Positions 8,349 to 16,460 are shown, counted from the stretch's first letter. The stretch: 64,000 nt of DNA from Belnapia rosea (GCF_900101615.1 NZ_FMZX01000011.1:106405-170404); one strand, 5' to 3'. Notes: a model not told the origin generated them from the sequence alone. Numbers and translations are program-made.

Positions 8349-9164
8349 TCAGGCGCCTGGCATCGCCTGGGACAGCCGCCCGCCCTGCCGCACCGGCTCC
8401 ACGCGCGTGGCCAGCCCCGTCGCGTCATCCGTCTCGATGAACAGGCCACAGAGGGTGGCCGCCCCCTCGGCCGGGGCCAGCTTCTCGCCCGGCATCTTGC
8501 GCCAGAAGCGCAGGGCCGCGCCGCCCTTCTGCATGCCGATGACGCTGTCATAGTCGCCGCACATGCCGGCATCGGTCTGGTAGGCGGTGCCGCCGGGCAG
8601 GATCTGGTGATCCGCCGTCGGCGTATGGGTATGGGTGCCGACGATCAGGCTGGCGAGCCCGTCGAAGCTGTGGCCGAAGGCGTATTTCTCGCTCGTCGCC
8701 TCGGCATGCACGTCGATCACCGCCGCCTGGATGGTCTGGCCGAGGCGGTGCCTCTGCAGCTCGGCCTGGACGGCGCGGAACGGGTCGTCCAGCGGGTCCA
8801 TGAAGAGACGGCCCATGACATTCACCACCAGCGCGCGCCGGTTGCCGGGCACATCCACCACCACGGCGCCGCGCCCCGGCGTGCCGGGCGGGAAATTCAC
8901 CGGGCGGATGACGCGCGGCTCCGTCTCCAGAAAGGGGATGATCTCCTTCCGGTCCCAGGCATGGTTGCCGAGGGTGATCACATCCGCGCCGGCGGCGAGG
9001 AAGGCGCGCGCCATGTCGGGGGCAAGGCCGAAGCCGTGGCTGGCATTCTCGCCATTCACCACGACGAGGTCGGCCCGGAGCGTGGCACGGAGGCTGGGGA
9101 GATGGCTGGTGAGCGCGTCGCGCCCGCTGCGGCCGACGACATCACCGAGGAAGAGGATTCTCAA
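8349..9164 (-). CDS. TIGR00282-family metallophosphoesterase (YmdB-like)
   Basis: The protein of about 271 residues is related to YmdB, a cyclic-nucleotide phosphodiesterase with a di-iron site. It shows the N-terminal RILFLGDVVGRSGR (metal Asp), VVNGENASHGFG (metal Asn), TLGNHAWDRKE (Asn-His) and IVGTHTHTPTAD (metal His residues), all in family order. The family usually starts at M-R-x-L, so I place the start at the TTG at 9164. A TTG at 9179 would add five residues but has its ribosome site too close. It follows the 5-formyl-THF cyclo-ligase gene with almost no gap and is likely co-transcribed. Confidence 0.88.
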   Translation of the reverse strand: MRILFLGDVVGRSGRDALTSHLPSLRATLRADLVVVNGENASHGFGLAPDMARAFLAAGADVITLGNHAWDRKEIIPFLETEPRVIRPVNFPPGTPGRGAVVVDVPGNRRALVVNVMGRLFMDPLDDPFRAVQAELQRHRLGQTIQAAVIDVHAEATSEKYAFGHSFDGLASLIVGTHTHTPTADHQILPGGTAYQTDAGMCGDYDSVIGMQKGGAALRFWRKMPGEKLAPAEGAATLCGLFIETDDATGLATRVEPVRQGGRLSQAMPGA

Positions 9165-9182
9165 CCGTTCACGCCCCAAGCC

Positions 9183-9776
9183 TTACACGCTGCATCGCAC
9201 CACGCCCTGTTCCGTCGCCACCTGCGCCAGCCGCCAGTCCAGCGGCCCGGCCGGCACCTCCGCCATCTCCTGCGCGGCAAAGGCGCAGCCGACGGCCTCA
9301 GCCCTGGGTAGCAGGGGCAGCGTCCGATCGTAATAGCCGCCGCCATAGCCCAGGCGCCGCCCTGCCCTGTCGAAGGCGAGGAGCGGCACCAGCAGCCAGT
9401 CGGGCGAGACGACTTCGCCCTCTGCCGGCTGCCGGGTGCCCATCGGTCCATGGGCCAGCGGCGCGCCGAAGCGCCAGCGGCGGAAGATCAGCGGCTGCCC
9501 GCGCCGCGGCGTCACCGGCAGGGCGAGCGCATGGCCACGCGCCTCGAGCGCCTGCAGCAACGGACGGATATCGATCTCCTGCCCCATCGGCCAGAAACCG
9601 GCGACGATGGCGCCGGGCGGCGGCGGCGCCTCCGCCAGCAAATGTTCGGCCAGCCGGGTACCGAGCGCGGGGTCGCAGCCCTCGCGCCGCGCGAGGGCTG
9701 CACGGCGCGTCTCGGCCTTCAGGCCGGCGAGCAGTTCCTCGCAGAACGCTGCATTGTCTGAGTGCGGAGCCACCAT
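9183..9776 (-). CDS. fau: 5-formyltetrahydrofolate cyclo-ligase
   Basis: The 197-residue enzyme converts 5-formyl-THF to 5,10-methenyl-THF with ATP. The N-terminal basic segment ETRRAALARREG, the substrate region PMGQEIDIRPLL, and the ATP/phosphate loop LAFDRAGRRLGYGGGYYDRTL are all present. The ATG at 9776 is the best start; a GGGAGG lies about 14 nt upstream, and the frame extends further but without conservation. The gene lies directly behind the 6S RNA, the classic ssrS-ygfA (fau) arrangement of proteobacteria, and its start codon sits inside the predicted 3' arm of that RNA. Confidence 0.92.
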   Translation of the reverse strand: MVAPHSDNAAFCEELLAGLKAETRRAALARREGCDPALGTRLAEHLLAEAPPPPGAIVAGFWPMGQEIDIRPLLQALEARGHALALPVTPRRGQPLIFRRWRFGAPLAHGPMGTRQPAEGEVVSPDWLLVPLLAFDRAGRRLGYGGGYYDRTLPLLPRAEAVGCAFAAQEMAEVPAGPLDWRLAQVATEQGVVRCSV

Positions 9777-9915
9777 GGCCGTTGGCGTCTCATCCTCCCA
9801 AGGCCTGCGTGAGCAGGTGGGCACCGGTTACCCGGACCAAGATCCGGACAGAGCCAGCTCCCGGAGGATGCTTATTGGCCCTGGGGATGAATTACCTGAC
9901 GCACCGGGTAGCCCC
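9766..9915 (-). ncRNA. ssrS: 6S RNA (SsrS), regulator of sigma-70 RNA polymerase
   Basis: This is predicted from fold and position. On the minus strand ATTCATCCCCAGGG (9892-9879) pairs with CCTTGGGAGGATGAG (9803-9789) as a closing stem. A further outer arm pairs GGGGCTACC (9915-9907) with GGTGGCTCC (9774-9766). Inside, CCAATAAGCATCCTC forms the 5' side of an open bubble, CCTGC-TCAC-GCAGG makes the small hairpin often seen on the 3' side, and GGGAGCTGG / CCGGTGCCC with a CCGGA / TCCGG tip forms the terminal stem. The spot between zapA and fau is the conserved ssrS locus. 6S RNA mimics an open promoter and binds RNA polymerase in stationary phase. The ends are approximate. Confidence 0.75.
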
Positions 9916-9923
9916 GCCCGATC

Positions 9924-9952
9924 CATATAGGTGCCGCGGGGGCCGATATCTA
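9924..9952 (-). promoter_or_regulatory. Candidate promoter for 6S RNA
   Basis: A -10-like TATATG (9929-9924 on the minus strand) lies 8 nt before the proposed 6S 5' end at 9915. The -35 position 17 nt upstream reads TAGATA, a poor match, and overlaps the zapA stop codon. Confidence 0.35.
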
Positions 9953-10273
9953 GGTGGCGCGGTCGAGCGTCTGCGCCAGGCCCTCGATCCGCTCGGCGAT
10001 GCGCGCCAGGCGCTCGGCGAGCTGCGGGTCGGCGCCGGCGGGCTGGCCGCTGCGCAGCCGGTCGATCTCGGCGCGCATGTCGCCGCCCTCATCGGCCAGC
10101 AGCAGCGCGACATGCAGCAGCATCCGCGCCTCGGAGAATTGCCCGCCCATGCCGCGGATCAGGCGGACCTTGTCCTCGATCTGCTGGGCAAGGGCGGCGA
10201 CATGCTGCTCCTCGCCATCCTTGCAACCGATGGTGTGGCTATAGCCATTGACCCGGACGGTGACCTGCCCCAC
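9950..10273 (-). CDS. zapA: Cell division protein ZapA
   Basis: The 107-residue cytoplasmic protein bundles FtsZ filaments at the Z-ring. The N-terminal beta strands VTVRVNGYSHTIGCKDGEE and the VAALAQQIEDKV segment are typical, followed by a long coiled coil to the C-terminus (ERLARIAERIEGLAQTL). The GTG at 10273 is preferred because GAGGGG lies 7 nt upstream. A TTG two codons earlier, at 10279, would sit against that ribosome site. The gene follows the DUF4164-like gene by 11 bp and precedes the 6S RNA, the usual alphaproteobacterial order. Confidence 0.9.
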   Translation of the reverse strand: MGQVTVRVNGYSHTIGCKDGEEQHVAALAQQIEDKVRLIRGMGGQFSEARMLLHVALLLADEGGDMRAEIDRLRSGQPAGADPQLAERLARIAERIEGLAQTLDRAT

Positions 10274-10284
10274 GCGCAATCCCC

Positions 10285-10506
10285 TCAGTTCGGCTCGCCA
10301 GGCGGCTCGGGCCGCAGCTCCTCGGCAAGCGCGCCGCGCAGCCGGGCGATGGTCGCATCCAGCCGCTCGGCCATGGCGGCGACCTCGGCGCGCGGCACCA
10401 TATCGGCATCGCCGCGTGGGCGGGTGAGGATGCCGGCCAGGCGCTCAACCGCTGCCTCCAGCCGTGCCGCCGCCGCCCCGACCGGATCCCTCGCGCTGTC
10501 GCTCAT
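10285..10506 (-). CDS. DUF4164-like small coiled-coil protein upstream of zapA
   Basis: The 73-residue protein (start MSDSARDPVGAAAARLEAAV) is almost entirely helical with two heptad-like segments, AARLEAAVERLAGIL and VAAMAERLDATIARL. Its size, charge pattern and place just before zapA match the DUF4164 proteins found beside zapA in Alphaproteobacteria; that assignment is from context and pattern. A role in division or ZapA assembly is inference only. The longer frame upstream lacks helical pattern, so the ATG at 10506 was chosen. Confidence 0.65.
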   Translation of the reverse strand: MSDSARDPVGAAAARLEAAVERLAGILTRPRGDADMVPRAEVAAMAERLDATIARLRGALAEELRPEPPGEPN

Positions 10507-10582
10507 GCTGCTCCCACGGGCCGCCAGAATGGGCCGGATTGCGCGCTGGACGCACCGGACCCGGCATGCTGGAAGCCTTCGC

Positions 10583-11053
10583 ATGGGCGCCGGAGCGGGT
10601 CAACGGCAAGAGGCCAGGGGGCGGGAAGGCAATGCCGGCCTGCCGCCGGCGGTGGTGGTCCACGCGCTGGCGGAGGCCATGGCGGCACTCGCCCTGGCCG
10701 GGCCAGGGGGCGTGCTGCTGCTCTCGGCGCCAGGGGCCGCGGGCAGCCTGGGCGCCGCGGCCTTCCAGGCCATGGTCGCGGCGGCGACGGAGGCGGCGCC
10801 CGGGGTGCCGTGCCGTGCCGCGCTCGATTGCGGCGATGCCCCGGGCCAGGCGCTGGCGGCGTTGCGGGCCGGACTCCGGCTGCTAGTGCTTGACCCTGGC
10901 TGCCCCGCCTTCCCGGCCGTGAGGGCGGCCGCCGCGGAATGCGGGGCGGAGCTCTGGCCGGAGCGCCCGCCGGCATTCGATTGCGGCCCGGTCGACCTCA
11001 CAAAGCGCAGCGGCCGGAACAAGCTCGCGCTATGGCTGCGTGGCCCTGGGTGA
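10583..11053 (+). CDS. Hypothetical protein upstream of the aldolase gene
   Basis: The candidate protein has about 156 residues. From about residue 25 it reads HALAEAMAALALAGPGGVLLLSAPGAAG and later LRLLVLDPGCPAFPAVRAAA, a beta-alpha alternation suggesting a small Rossmann-like fold. It ends DLTKRSGRNKLALWLRGPG. It has no catalytic motif that I can name. The ATG at 10583 is tentative; a GTG at 10651 would begin at the conserved-looking part. It lies 64 bp before fbaB on the same strand and starts 76 bp from the divergent DUF4164-like gene. Codon use matches its neighbours, which supports a real gene. Confidence 0.55.
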   Translation: MGAGAGQRQEARGREGNAGLPPAVVVHALAEAMAALALAGPGGVLLLSAPGAAGSLGAAAFQAMVAAATEAAPGVPCRAALDCGDAPGQALAALRAGLRLLVLDPGCPAFPAVRAAAAECGAELWPERPPAFDCGPVDLTKRSGRNKLALWLRGPG

Positions 11054-11117
11054 CAGAGGCGCAACCTCGCGCTACAGGACGCCGCCCGCCACGATACCGG
11101 CTGAAAAGGGACCTCCG

Positions 11118-12044
11118 ATGAAGCTTTCCCGCAAGGTCAAGGACATCCTCTCCTGGTACGAGAGCGACAATCCCGGCACCAAGGCGAACCTCGCCCGCAT
11201 CCTGATGGAGGGTAAGCTCGGCGGCACGGGCCGCATGGTGATCCTGCCGGTCGACCAGGGTTTCGAGCATGGTCCGGCCCGGTCCTTCGCGCCGAACCCC
11301 GCCGCCTACGACCCCCGCTACCACTTCGAGCTGGCGGTCGAGGCGGGGCTCAACGCCTATGCCGCGCCGCTCGGCATGATCGAGGCCGGCGCCTCGACCT
11401 ATGCCGGCGCCATCCCGACCATCCTGAAGGTCAACAGCTCCAACAGCCTCTCCACCACCAAGGACCAGGCCGTCACCGGCAGCGTCTCCGACGCGCTGCG
11501 CCTCGGCTGCTCGGCCATCGGCTTCACCATCTATCCGGGCTCCGAGTACCAGTTCGAGATGATGGAGGAGCTGCGCGAGATGGCGGAGGAGGCGAAGGCC
11601 GCCGGCCTCGCCGTCGTCGTGTGGAGCTACCCGCGCGGCCCGATGCTCGACAAGGTCGGCGAGACCGCGCTCGACATCTGCGCCTATGCCGCGCACATGG
11701 CGGCGCTGATGGGCGCGCACATCATCAAGGTGAAGCCGCCGACCGACGCGATCTTCCTCGATGCCGCGAAGAAGACCTACGAGAAGTCGCCGGTGCCGAA
11801 CCTCGCCGAGCTGTCGGGCCGCATCACCCATGTGGTGCAGGCCTGCTTCGGCGGGCGCCGGCTGGTGGTCTTCTCCGGCGGCGAGTCCGGCACGGTCGAC
11901 AGCATGATGGCCATGGCGCGCGGCATCCATGCCGGCGGCGGCAACGGCTCCATCATCGGGCGGAACACCTTCCAGCGGCCGAAGGCGGAGGCGCTGCAGC
12001 TGCTCTCCGACATCATCGGCATCTACAAGGGCCCTGCCGCCTGA
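11118..12044 (+). CDS. fbaB: Class I fructose-bisphosphate aldolase (DhnA/FbaB type)
   Basis: The 308-residue enzyme cleaves fructose-1,6-bisphosphate to dihydroxyacetone phosphate and glyceraldehyde-3-phosphate by a Schiff base. The archaeal/DhnA-type landmarks are [14 protein letters not shown] near the N-terminus, [10 protein letters not shown] with the Schiff-base Lys, and FSGGESGT plus [14 protein letters not shown] for phosphate binding. AAAAGGGACC lies before the ATG at 11118. It heads a chain of overlapping genes (thiE, VOC, phzF, fkbM); thiE begins inside its stop codon. The fbaB-thiE pairing recurs in Alphaproteobacteria. Confidence 0.93.
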   Translation: MKLSRKVKDILSWYESDNPGTKANLARILMEGKLGGTGRMVILPVDQGFEHGPARSFAPNPAAYDPRYHFELAVEAGLNAYAAPLGMIEAGASTYAGAIPTILKVNSSNSLSTTKDQAVTGSVSDALRLGCSAIGFTIYPGSEYQFEMMEELREMAEEAKAAGLAVVVWSYPRGPMLDKVGETALDICAYAAHMAALMGAHIIKVKPPTDAIFLDAAKKTYEKSPVPNLAELSGRITHVVQACFGGRRLVVFSGGESGTVDSMMAMARGIHAGGGNGSIIGRNTFQRPKAEALQLLSDIIGIYKGPAA

Positions 12045-12679
12045 GCGAGGCAGGCTGCCGCCTCTACCTGATCACCCCGCCGGCTTTCGAGCCGGCGGGG
12101 TTTTCGGCCTTGCTGGCCGAGGCGCTGGATGCCGGCGACGTGGCGGCGCTGCAGATCCGGCTGAAGGACGCCGATGACGATGCGGTGCGCCGCGCCACCG
12201 AGGCGCTGCTGCCCATCGCGCAGGCCCGCGAGGTCGCGGTGCTGATGAATGACCGCGCCGACCTCGCGGTCGAGCTCGGCTGCGACGGCGCCCATCTCGG
12301 CCAGGAGGATGGCGACCACGCCGCCGCGCGGCGCCTGCTCGGGCCGGACCGGACGCTCGGCATCACCTGCCATGGCAGCCGGCACCTGGCGATGGAGGCG
12401 GGCGAGACGGGGGCGGATTACGTCGCCTTCGGCGCCTTCTTCCCGACCACCACCAAGGAGGCCAGGCACCGGGCGGAGCCCGAGCTGCTGGAGTGGTGGT
12501 CGGAATTCTTCGAACTGCCCTCGGTCGCGATCGGCGGCATCACCGCGGCGAATTGTGCCCCGCTGGTGCAGGCCGGCGCGGATTTCCTCGCCGTGGTGGG
12601 CGCGGTCTGGAACCACCCCGACGGCCCGGCGGCCGGCGTCCGGGCAATGAACCGGGCAATCGCCGAAGCAGCGGGATGA
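12041..12679 (+). CDS. thiE: Thiamine-phosphate synthase
   Basis: The protein has about 212 residues and couples the pyrimidine and thiazole halves of thiamine. It shows YLITPP at the first strand, [32 protein letters not shown] and [10 protein letters not shown], the standard ThiE TIM-barrel series with pyrophosphate and Mg sites. No ATG, GTG or TTG in this frame precedes the conserved YLITPP. The only sensible start is the CTG at 12041, which overlaps the fbaB stop as CTGA with AAGGG 9 nt upstream, so translation is probably coupled and starts at CTG. Confidence 0.85.
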   Translation: MSEAGCRLYLITPPAFEPAGFSALLAEALDAGDVAALQIRLKDADDDAVRRATEALLPIAQAREVAVLMNDRADLAVELGCDGAHLGQEDGDHAAARRLLGPDRTLGITCHGSRHLAMEAGETGADYVAFGAFFPTTTKEARHRAEPELLEWWSEFFELPSVAIGGITAANCAPLVQAGADFLAVVGAVWNHPDGPAAGVRAMNRAIAEAAG

Positions 12680-13092
12680 GGCGCCCAGCCCTGGTGCCGG
12701 AGCTGATGGTGACCGGGATCAGCCGGTCCCTCGCCATCTGGTGCGGGCCCTGCGGCTTCTCGGTCGTCTATGACCGGCCGGAGGATGGCTTCGCCTGCAT
12801 CGAGCGCGATGGCTCCCGCATCATGCTCGACGAGTTGCCGAAGGACCGGCCGCATCGTTGGGAAGTGGCGCCGGCCGAGCCGCCCTTCGGCCGCCATGTG
12901 AATTTCGAGATCGCGGTCGAGGCGGTGGAGCCGATCCTCGCGGCGCTGGCCGAGATCGGCTGGCCGCTCGTCATGGCGCCCGAGATAAGGCGCTACCGCG
13001 TCGGCGCCGGCGGCGTGACGGTACGGCAATTCCTGGTGCAGGATCCCGATGGTTACCTGCTCCGCTTCTCGGAGGCACAGGATGAGGCTTGA
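12676..13092 (+). CDS. VOC-family protein (bleomycin-resistance/glyoxalase fold)
   Basis: The 138-residue protein begins [22 protein letters not shown], the first beta strand and helix of the vicinal-oxygen-chelate fold. It ends [18 protein letters not shown], the family's last strand with the DPDGYxL signature. One VOC unit is seen twice-folded (beta-alpha-beta-beta-beta), as in bleomycin-binding proteins and small dioxygenase relatives. Its start ATGA overlaps the thiE stop. The ligand is unknown; its place in a metabolic operon makes a drug-resistance role doubtful. Confidence 0.85.
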   Translation: MRRPALVPELMVTGISRSLAIWCGPCGFSVVYDRPEDGFACIERDGSRIMLDELPKDRPHRWEVAPAEPPFGRHVNFEIAVEAVEPILAALAEIGWPLVMAPEIRRYRVGAGGVTVRQFLVQDPDGYLLRFSEAQDEA

Positions 13093-13957
13093 ATTCGCCA
13101 CCGCCGATGTCTTCACCGAAGCGCGCTTCGGCGGCAACCCGCTTGCCGTCGTCTTCGACGCCGCCGCGCTCGACACGGCCGCGATGCAGCGCGTCGCGCG
13201 GGAGTTCAACCTCTCCGAGACCGTCTTCGTGCTCGCAGCGGAGGGCGACGGGGCCCGCATCCGCATCTTCACCCCGGGCTCGGAACTGCCCTTCGCCGGC
13301 CATCCCAATGTCGGCACGGCGGTGCTGCTGGCGCAGCGCCTCAGCATCGTGGGCGACCGGCTGATGCTCGACCAGGAGGCGGGCCGGGTGACCGCCCGGC
13401 TGACGCGGGACGCGGCGGGCCTGGCCATCGGCGCGGAGATCGAGGCGCCGCGGCCCTTCGCCGAGGCGGCGCCCTTCACCGCCGGGGCGGCGGCGGCCTG
13501 TGCGGGCCTTCCCGCCTCGGCCATCGTCACCAGGGCACATGCGCCGCTGATCGGCGGCTGCGGCAACCACATCGCCTTCGCCGAGGTCGAGGATATCGCG
13601 GCCCTGGCCGAGGCGAGCCCGGATGCGGCTGCCTTCCGCGCCCATCTGCCGGTCAGCGCCGCGACCGGCCTCTTCCTGCACGCGCCGCTGCCCGACGGAC
13701 GGCGGCGCGCCCGCATGTTCGGGCCGCTGGAGGGCATCCCGGAGGATCCGGCGACCGGCAGCGCCAATGTCGCGCTCGCGGCCCTGTTGCTGCGGGCCGC
13801 GGACGGCGACCGCCTTGCCCTCGAGGTGGAGCAGGGCATCGAGATGGGCCGGCCGAGCCGCCTCGCGCTGCGCGCCTGGCGGGATGCCGGGGGTGGGCTG
13901 CGCGCCGCGGTCGGCGGCGGGGTGGTGCCGGTCTCGCAGGGCAGCATCCTCGTCTGA
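13082..13957 (+). CDS. PhzF-family isomerase/epimerase
   Basis: The 291-residue protein has the PhzF (diaminopimelate-epimerase-like) fold. Conserved pieces are DVFTEARFGGNPLAVV, FNLSETVFV with the catalytic Glu, RIFTPGSELPFAGHPNVGTA, and EDPATGSANVALA in the second half. PhzF itself isomerises dihydro-hydroxyanthranilate in phenazine synthesis, but no other phz gene is here, so this is one of the many PhzF homologues of unknown substrate. The ATG at 13082 overlaps the VOC gene end by 11 bp and the gene ends inside the start of fkbM. Confidence 0.9.
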   Translation: MRLEFATADVFTEARFGGNPLAVVFDAAALDTAAMQRVAREFNLSETVFVLAAEGDGARIRIFTPGSELPFAGHPNVGTAVLLAQRLSIVGDRLMLDQEAGRVTARLTRDAAGLAIGAEIEAPRPFAEAAPFTAGAAAACAGLPASAIVTRAHAPLIGGCGNHIAFAEVEDIAALAEASPDAAAFRAHLPVSAATGLFLHAPLPDGRRRARMFGPLEGIPEDPATGSANVALAALLLRAADGDRLALEVEQGIEMGRPSRLALRAWRDAGGGLRAAVGGGVVPVSQGSILV

Positions 13958-14682
13958 TGGACGAGCTCGGCTTCCACCGCACGCTGCACCGGCCAGGGAC
14001 GCTGCTGGATGTCGGGGCGCATGACGGCGCCTTCACCCTGCCCTTCGCCGCCCTGCCCAACTCGCGCGTCCTGGCCTTCGAGCCGCTGCCGGCGAGCTTC
14101 GCCCGGTTGCAGGCGGCCATCGGTGCCCTGCCGCATGTCACCTTGCGGCAGGAGGCGCTGGGCGATGCCACCGGCGAGGCGGTGCTGCGCCTGCCGGTGG
14201 TGGACGGCGTGCCGAACGAGCAATGGGCGAGCACGGCCAAGTCCTATGCCGGGCACGGGCCGCGCGTCGGCGAGCGGCGCGTCGTCGTGCCCATGCGGCG
14301 GCTCGACGAATTCGGCCTCACCGACCTGACGGCCGTGAAGCTCGATGCCGAGGGGGCCGAATATGAGGTGCTGCGCGGCGCGGCGGAGACGCTGCGCCGC
14401 TGCCGCCCCGTGCTCTCGATCGAGATTGAGGAGCGGCACCGGCCGGGCAGCACCTGGGCGGTACCGGCATTCCTCGACGCGCTCGGCTATGACGGCTTCT
14501 GGGAGCACTGGGGCGATTGGCGGCCAATGGCCGATTTCGACCGCGCCACGATGCAGGTGGCGAGCCCGGACCCCAGCGTCTTCGCCGCCTCCGACCCCTA
14601 TGTCTTCGTTTTCTACTTCCTGCCGCGGGAACGGGCACCGGCGATGCTGGATCGGTTGCGGAAGACCGAGGCGGCACGCTGA
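13957..14682 (+). CDS. FkbM-family SAM-dependent methyltransferase
   Basis: The 241-residue protein has the class I methyltransferase motif LLDVGAHDGAF (motif I), VLAFEPLP (motif II) and the FkbM-typical TAVKLDAEGAEYEVLRGA, which carries the catalytic-site acidic residues. FkbM enzymes mostly O-methylate sugars or polyketides; no glycan or polyketide genes lie nearby, so the acceptor is unknown. The start overlaps the phzF stop as TGATG, making it the last member of the coupled chain that begins at fbaB. Confidence 0.9.
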   Translation: MDELGFHRTLHRPGTLLDVGAHDGAFTLPFAALPNSRVLAFEPLPASFARLQAAIGALPHVTLRQEALGDATGEAVLRLPVVDGVPNEQWASTAKSYAGHGPRVGERRVVVPMRRLDEFGLTDLTAVKLDAEGAEYEVLRGAAETLRRCRPVLSIEIEERHRPGSTWAVPAFLDALGYDGFWEHWGDWRPMADFDRATMQVASPDPSVFAASDPYVFVFYFLPRERAPAMLDRLRKTEAAR

Positions 14683-14733
14683 ACCGCACCCCCTTCCCGG
14701 CCGTTGCCTCTGGCGAGACGGCAGGAGGGACGC

Positions 14734-15150
14734 ATGGCCAATGCAGCAGACCTCGCCCATGGCGAGATTCCGGACCACACCCCGGTCATCGGCAGCGACG
14801 GGCGCAACATCGGCATGGTGGACGGCATCGCGGGCGAATACATCAAGCTGATGAAGGACGAGGCAGGCCAGCATCGCTTCCTCCCGCGCAAGCTCGTCAC
14901 GAGCCTGGAGGGCGGGCTGGTGCGGGTATCGCTGCCGGCGGCGCAGGCGGCTGATGCCATGGTGGACGAGGCAGAGCTGGCGCGGCGGATGGCGCTCGAC
15001 CCTGACGCCGGCGCCCCCTTCGGCCGGCCGGACGATAGCGGGCCGCATGGCAGCCGGGCACAGGCGCATGGGCCGAAGGGCAGCCCGGACCACCTGAAGA
15101 GCGGGCAGCGACCGGCCGCCGATGGCGGCATCAACACGCACAGGAAGTGA
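14734..15150 (+). CDS. DUF2171 domain protein
   Basis: The 138-residue protein starts with EIPDHTPVIGSDGRNIGMVDGI and continues through EYIKLMKDEAGQHRFLPRKLV, a PRC-barrel-like beta domain (DUF2171) of about 70 residues that starts with a regulatory-looking strand. The C-terminal half is low complexity, rich in Gly, Pro, His and Ser, and ends THRK. GGAGGGA lies just before the ATG at 14734. Such proteins are abundant and uncharacterised in Alphaproteobacteria; a stress link is suspected for the family but not shown here. Confidence 0.8.
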   Translation: MANAADLAHGEIPDHTPVIGSDGRNIGMVDGIAGEYIKLMKDEAGQHRFLPRKLVTSLEGGLVRVSLPAAQAADAMVDEAELARRMALDPDAGAPFGRPDDSGPHGSRAQAHGPKGSPDHLKSGQRPAADGGINTHRK

Positions 15151-15228
15151 ATCGGTGACCCTTCCTTCCTGCCCGCCTGCTGCCGCGCGAGCTGCGGCTC
15201 GGCCGGTGGCCGGAACCGGGCGGAGGAG

Positions 15229-15428
15229 ATGCCGGCCTTGCCGCTGGCGCTGGCCGCCAGGACAGGATGGGATAGCTACACCGCCCCAAGCTCGGCCAGG
15301 AGGAATGGGCGGAAAACCGCACCTTCTGCGCCTATTGCCGGATGGCGAGGCTGGCCTCGCTGGCGAGCTTTGCCCTCGCCCTGCCGGAGGCGGTCAGGGC
15401 AGCGCGGGCAGCCACAGGACGTCGCTGA
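15229..15428 (+). pseudogene. Possible decayed small membrane protein with a CxxC motif
   Basis: A reading frame at 15276-15428 gives a protein-like segment with KLGQEEWAENRTFCAYC, then a hydrophobic stretch RLASLASFALALPEAVRAA, but it has no start codon and a TAG just upstream at 15273. The adjacent frame supplies a possible beginning, MPALPLALAARTGW from 15229. Together they resemble a small membrane protein with a redox CxxC (perhaps related to vitamin K epoxide reductase-like proteins) broken by a frameshift. The end overlaps the epmA 3' end. This is tentative. Confidence 0.22.
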
Positions 15429-16422
15429 TCCGTCGCGCGCCGCTCGCCAGCATCGCCAGGCGGTCGAAGCCGAGGGCGATGCCGCTGCCGGCCGGCATGC
15501 CATACTCCAGCGCGGCGAGGAAATCCTCGTCGATGTCCCAGGCCTCGCCGGGGTGCTGGGCACGGCGGGCCTCGGTATCGGCGATGAAGCGGGCGCGCTG
15601 CTCTACCGGGTCGGTCAGTTCGTCGAAGGCATTGGCGAGTTCGATGCCGGCGGCGAAAAGCTCGAAGCGCAGCGCGGCCCGCGGGTCGGCCGGATCGCGC
15701 CGGGCGAGTGCGGCCTGGGGCGCCGGCCAATGGGTGAGGAAGGTGGCGCGGTCGCGGCCGAGGCGGGGCTCAACCCGCTCGAGCAGCAGGCGGAAGAACA
15801 GGTCCTCCCACCCCTCCCCCTCCCGCGGCGGGGTGCCGATGGCGGCGGCGGCGGCGCCGAGGGCCTCGGCATCGCCGCCGGTTGCCAGGATATCGAGGCC
15901 ACCGCACCAGCGGTCGAAGGCCTCCGCCATGGAGAGGCGTTCGAAGGGCAGCGTCAGGTCGGTCTCGACCCCCTCATGGCAGACCCGGGGCGGGCAGACG
16001 GCACGGAGGAAGTCCTCCGCCTGGTCCATCAACCCGGCCAGCCCGAGGCCGGGCGCGTACCATTCGAGCATGGTGAATTCGGGGGCGTGCCGCGGGCTTG
16101 CCTCGCCATTGCGCCAGACCCGGGCGAGTTCAAAGACAGGCCCGGCCCCGGCGACCAGCAGGCGCTTCAGGGCCAGTTCCGGCGAGGTGCGAAGCCAGAG
16201 CGTCCGCCGCTCACCGACACCGAGATGGGGAACGTACTCGCTCCGGAAGGCCTGGAGATGGACCTCCATCCCCGGTACCGGAACAAGGCAGGAGGTTTCC
16301 ACCTCGGTGAAGCCGCGCTCCACGAAGAAACCGCGGGTGGCCGCGGTCAGGGTGGCGCGGCGTCGGAGGAAGGGCAGCCGGTTGGCAAGGCTCTCCGGGT
16401 GCCATGAGGGCAAGGGGGGCAT
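15394..16422 (-). CDS. epmA: EF-P--(R)-beta-lysine ligase EpmA
   Basis: The 342-residue protein is related to the class II lysyl-tRNA synthetase catalytic core without the anticodon-binding domain, as in E. coli EpmA (GenX/PoxA, 325 residues). Class II motif 2 is FELARVWRNGEASPRHAPEFTMLEWY (seen as consecutive blocks) and motif 3 is MPAGSGIALGFDRLAML. It activates (R)-beta-lysine and attaches it to Lys34 of EF-P. epmB lies divergently 38 bp away and efp 1.9 kb away with Lys34 present, so the pathway context is complete. Confidence 0.93.
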   Translation of the reverse strand: MPPLPSWHPESLANRLPFLRRRATLTAATRGFFVERGFTEVETSCLVPVPGMEVHLQAFRSEYVPHLGVGERRTLWLRTSPELALKRLLVAGAGPVFELARVWRNGEASPRHAPEFTMLEWYAPGLGLAGLMDQAEDFLRAVCPPRVCHEGVETDLTLPFERLSMAEAFDRWCGGLDILATGGDAEALGAAAAAIGTPPREGEGWEDLFFRLLLERVEPRLGRDRATFLTHWPAPQAALARRDPADPRAALRFELFAAGIELANAFDELTDPVEQRARFIADTEARRAQHPGEAWDIDEDFLAALEYGMPAGSGIALGFDRLAMLASGARRISDVLWLPALP

Positions 16423-16460
16423 TGCCGCCGAGCATGCCAGGGATTAGCTCCGGCCGCATC

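Noticed and set aside
11040..11117. Riboswitch (for example TPP) upstream of the fbaB-thiE unit.
   Set aside because: The space upstream is short and occupied by the preceding gene, and I do not see the conserved THI-box segments.
13082..14682. Phenazine or secondary-metabolite cluster suggested by PhzF and FkbM.
   Set aside because: No other biosynthetic, carrier or synthase genes are nearby; both families are common outside such clusters.
12418..15141. A very long open frame (over 900 codons) on the minus strand opposite the thiE-fkbM chain.
   Set aside because: It is antisense to five genes with clear families, is Arg/Ala/Gly-rich without domains, and is explained by GC-rich codon bias.
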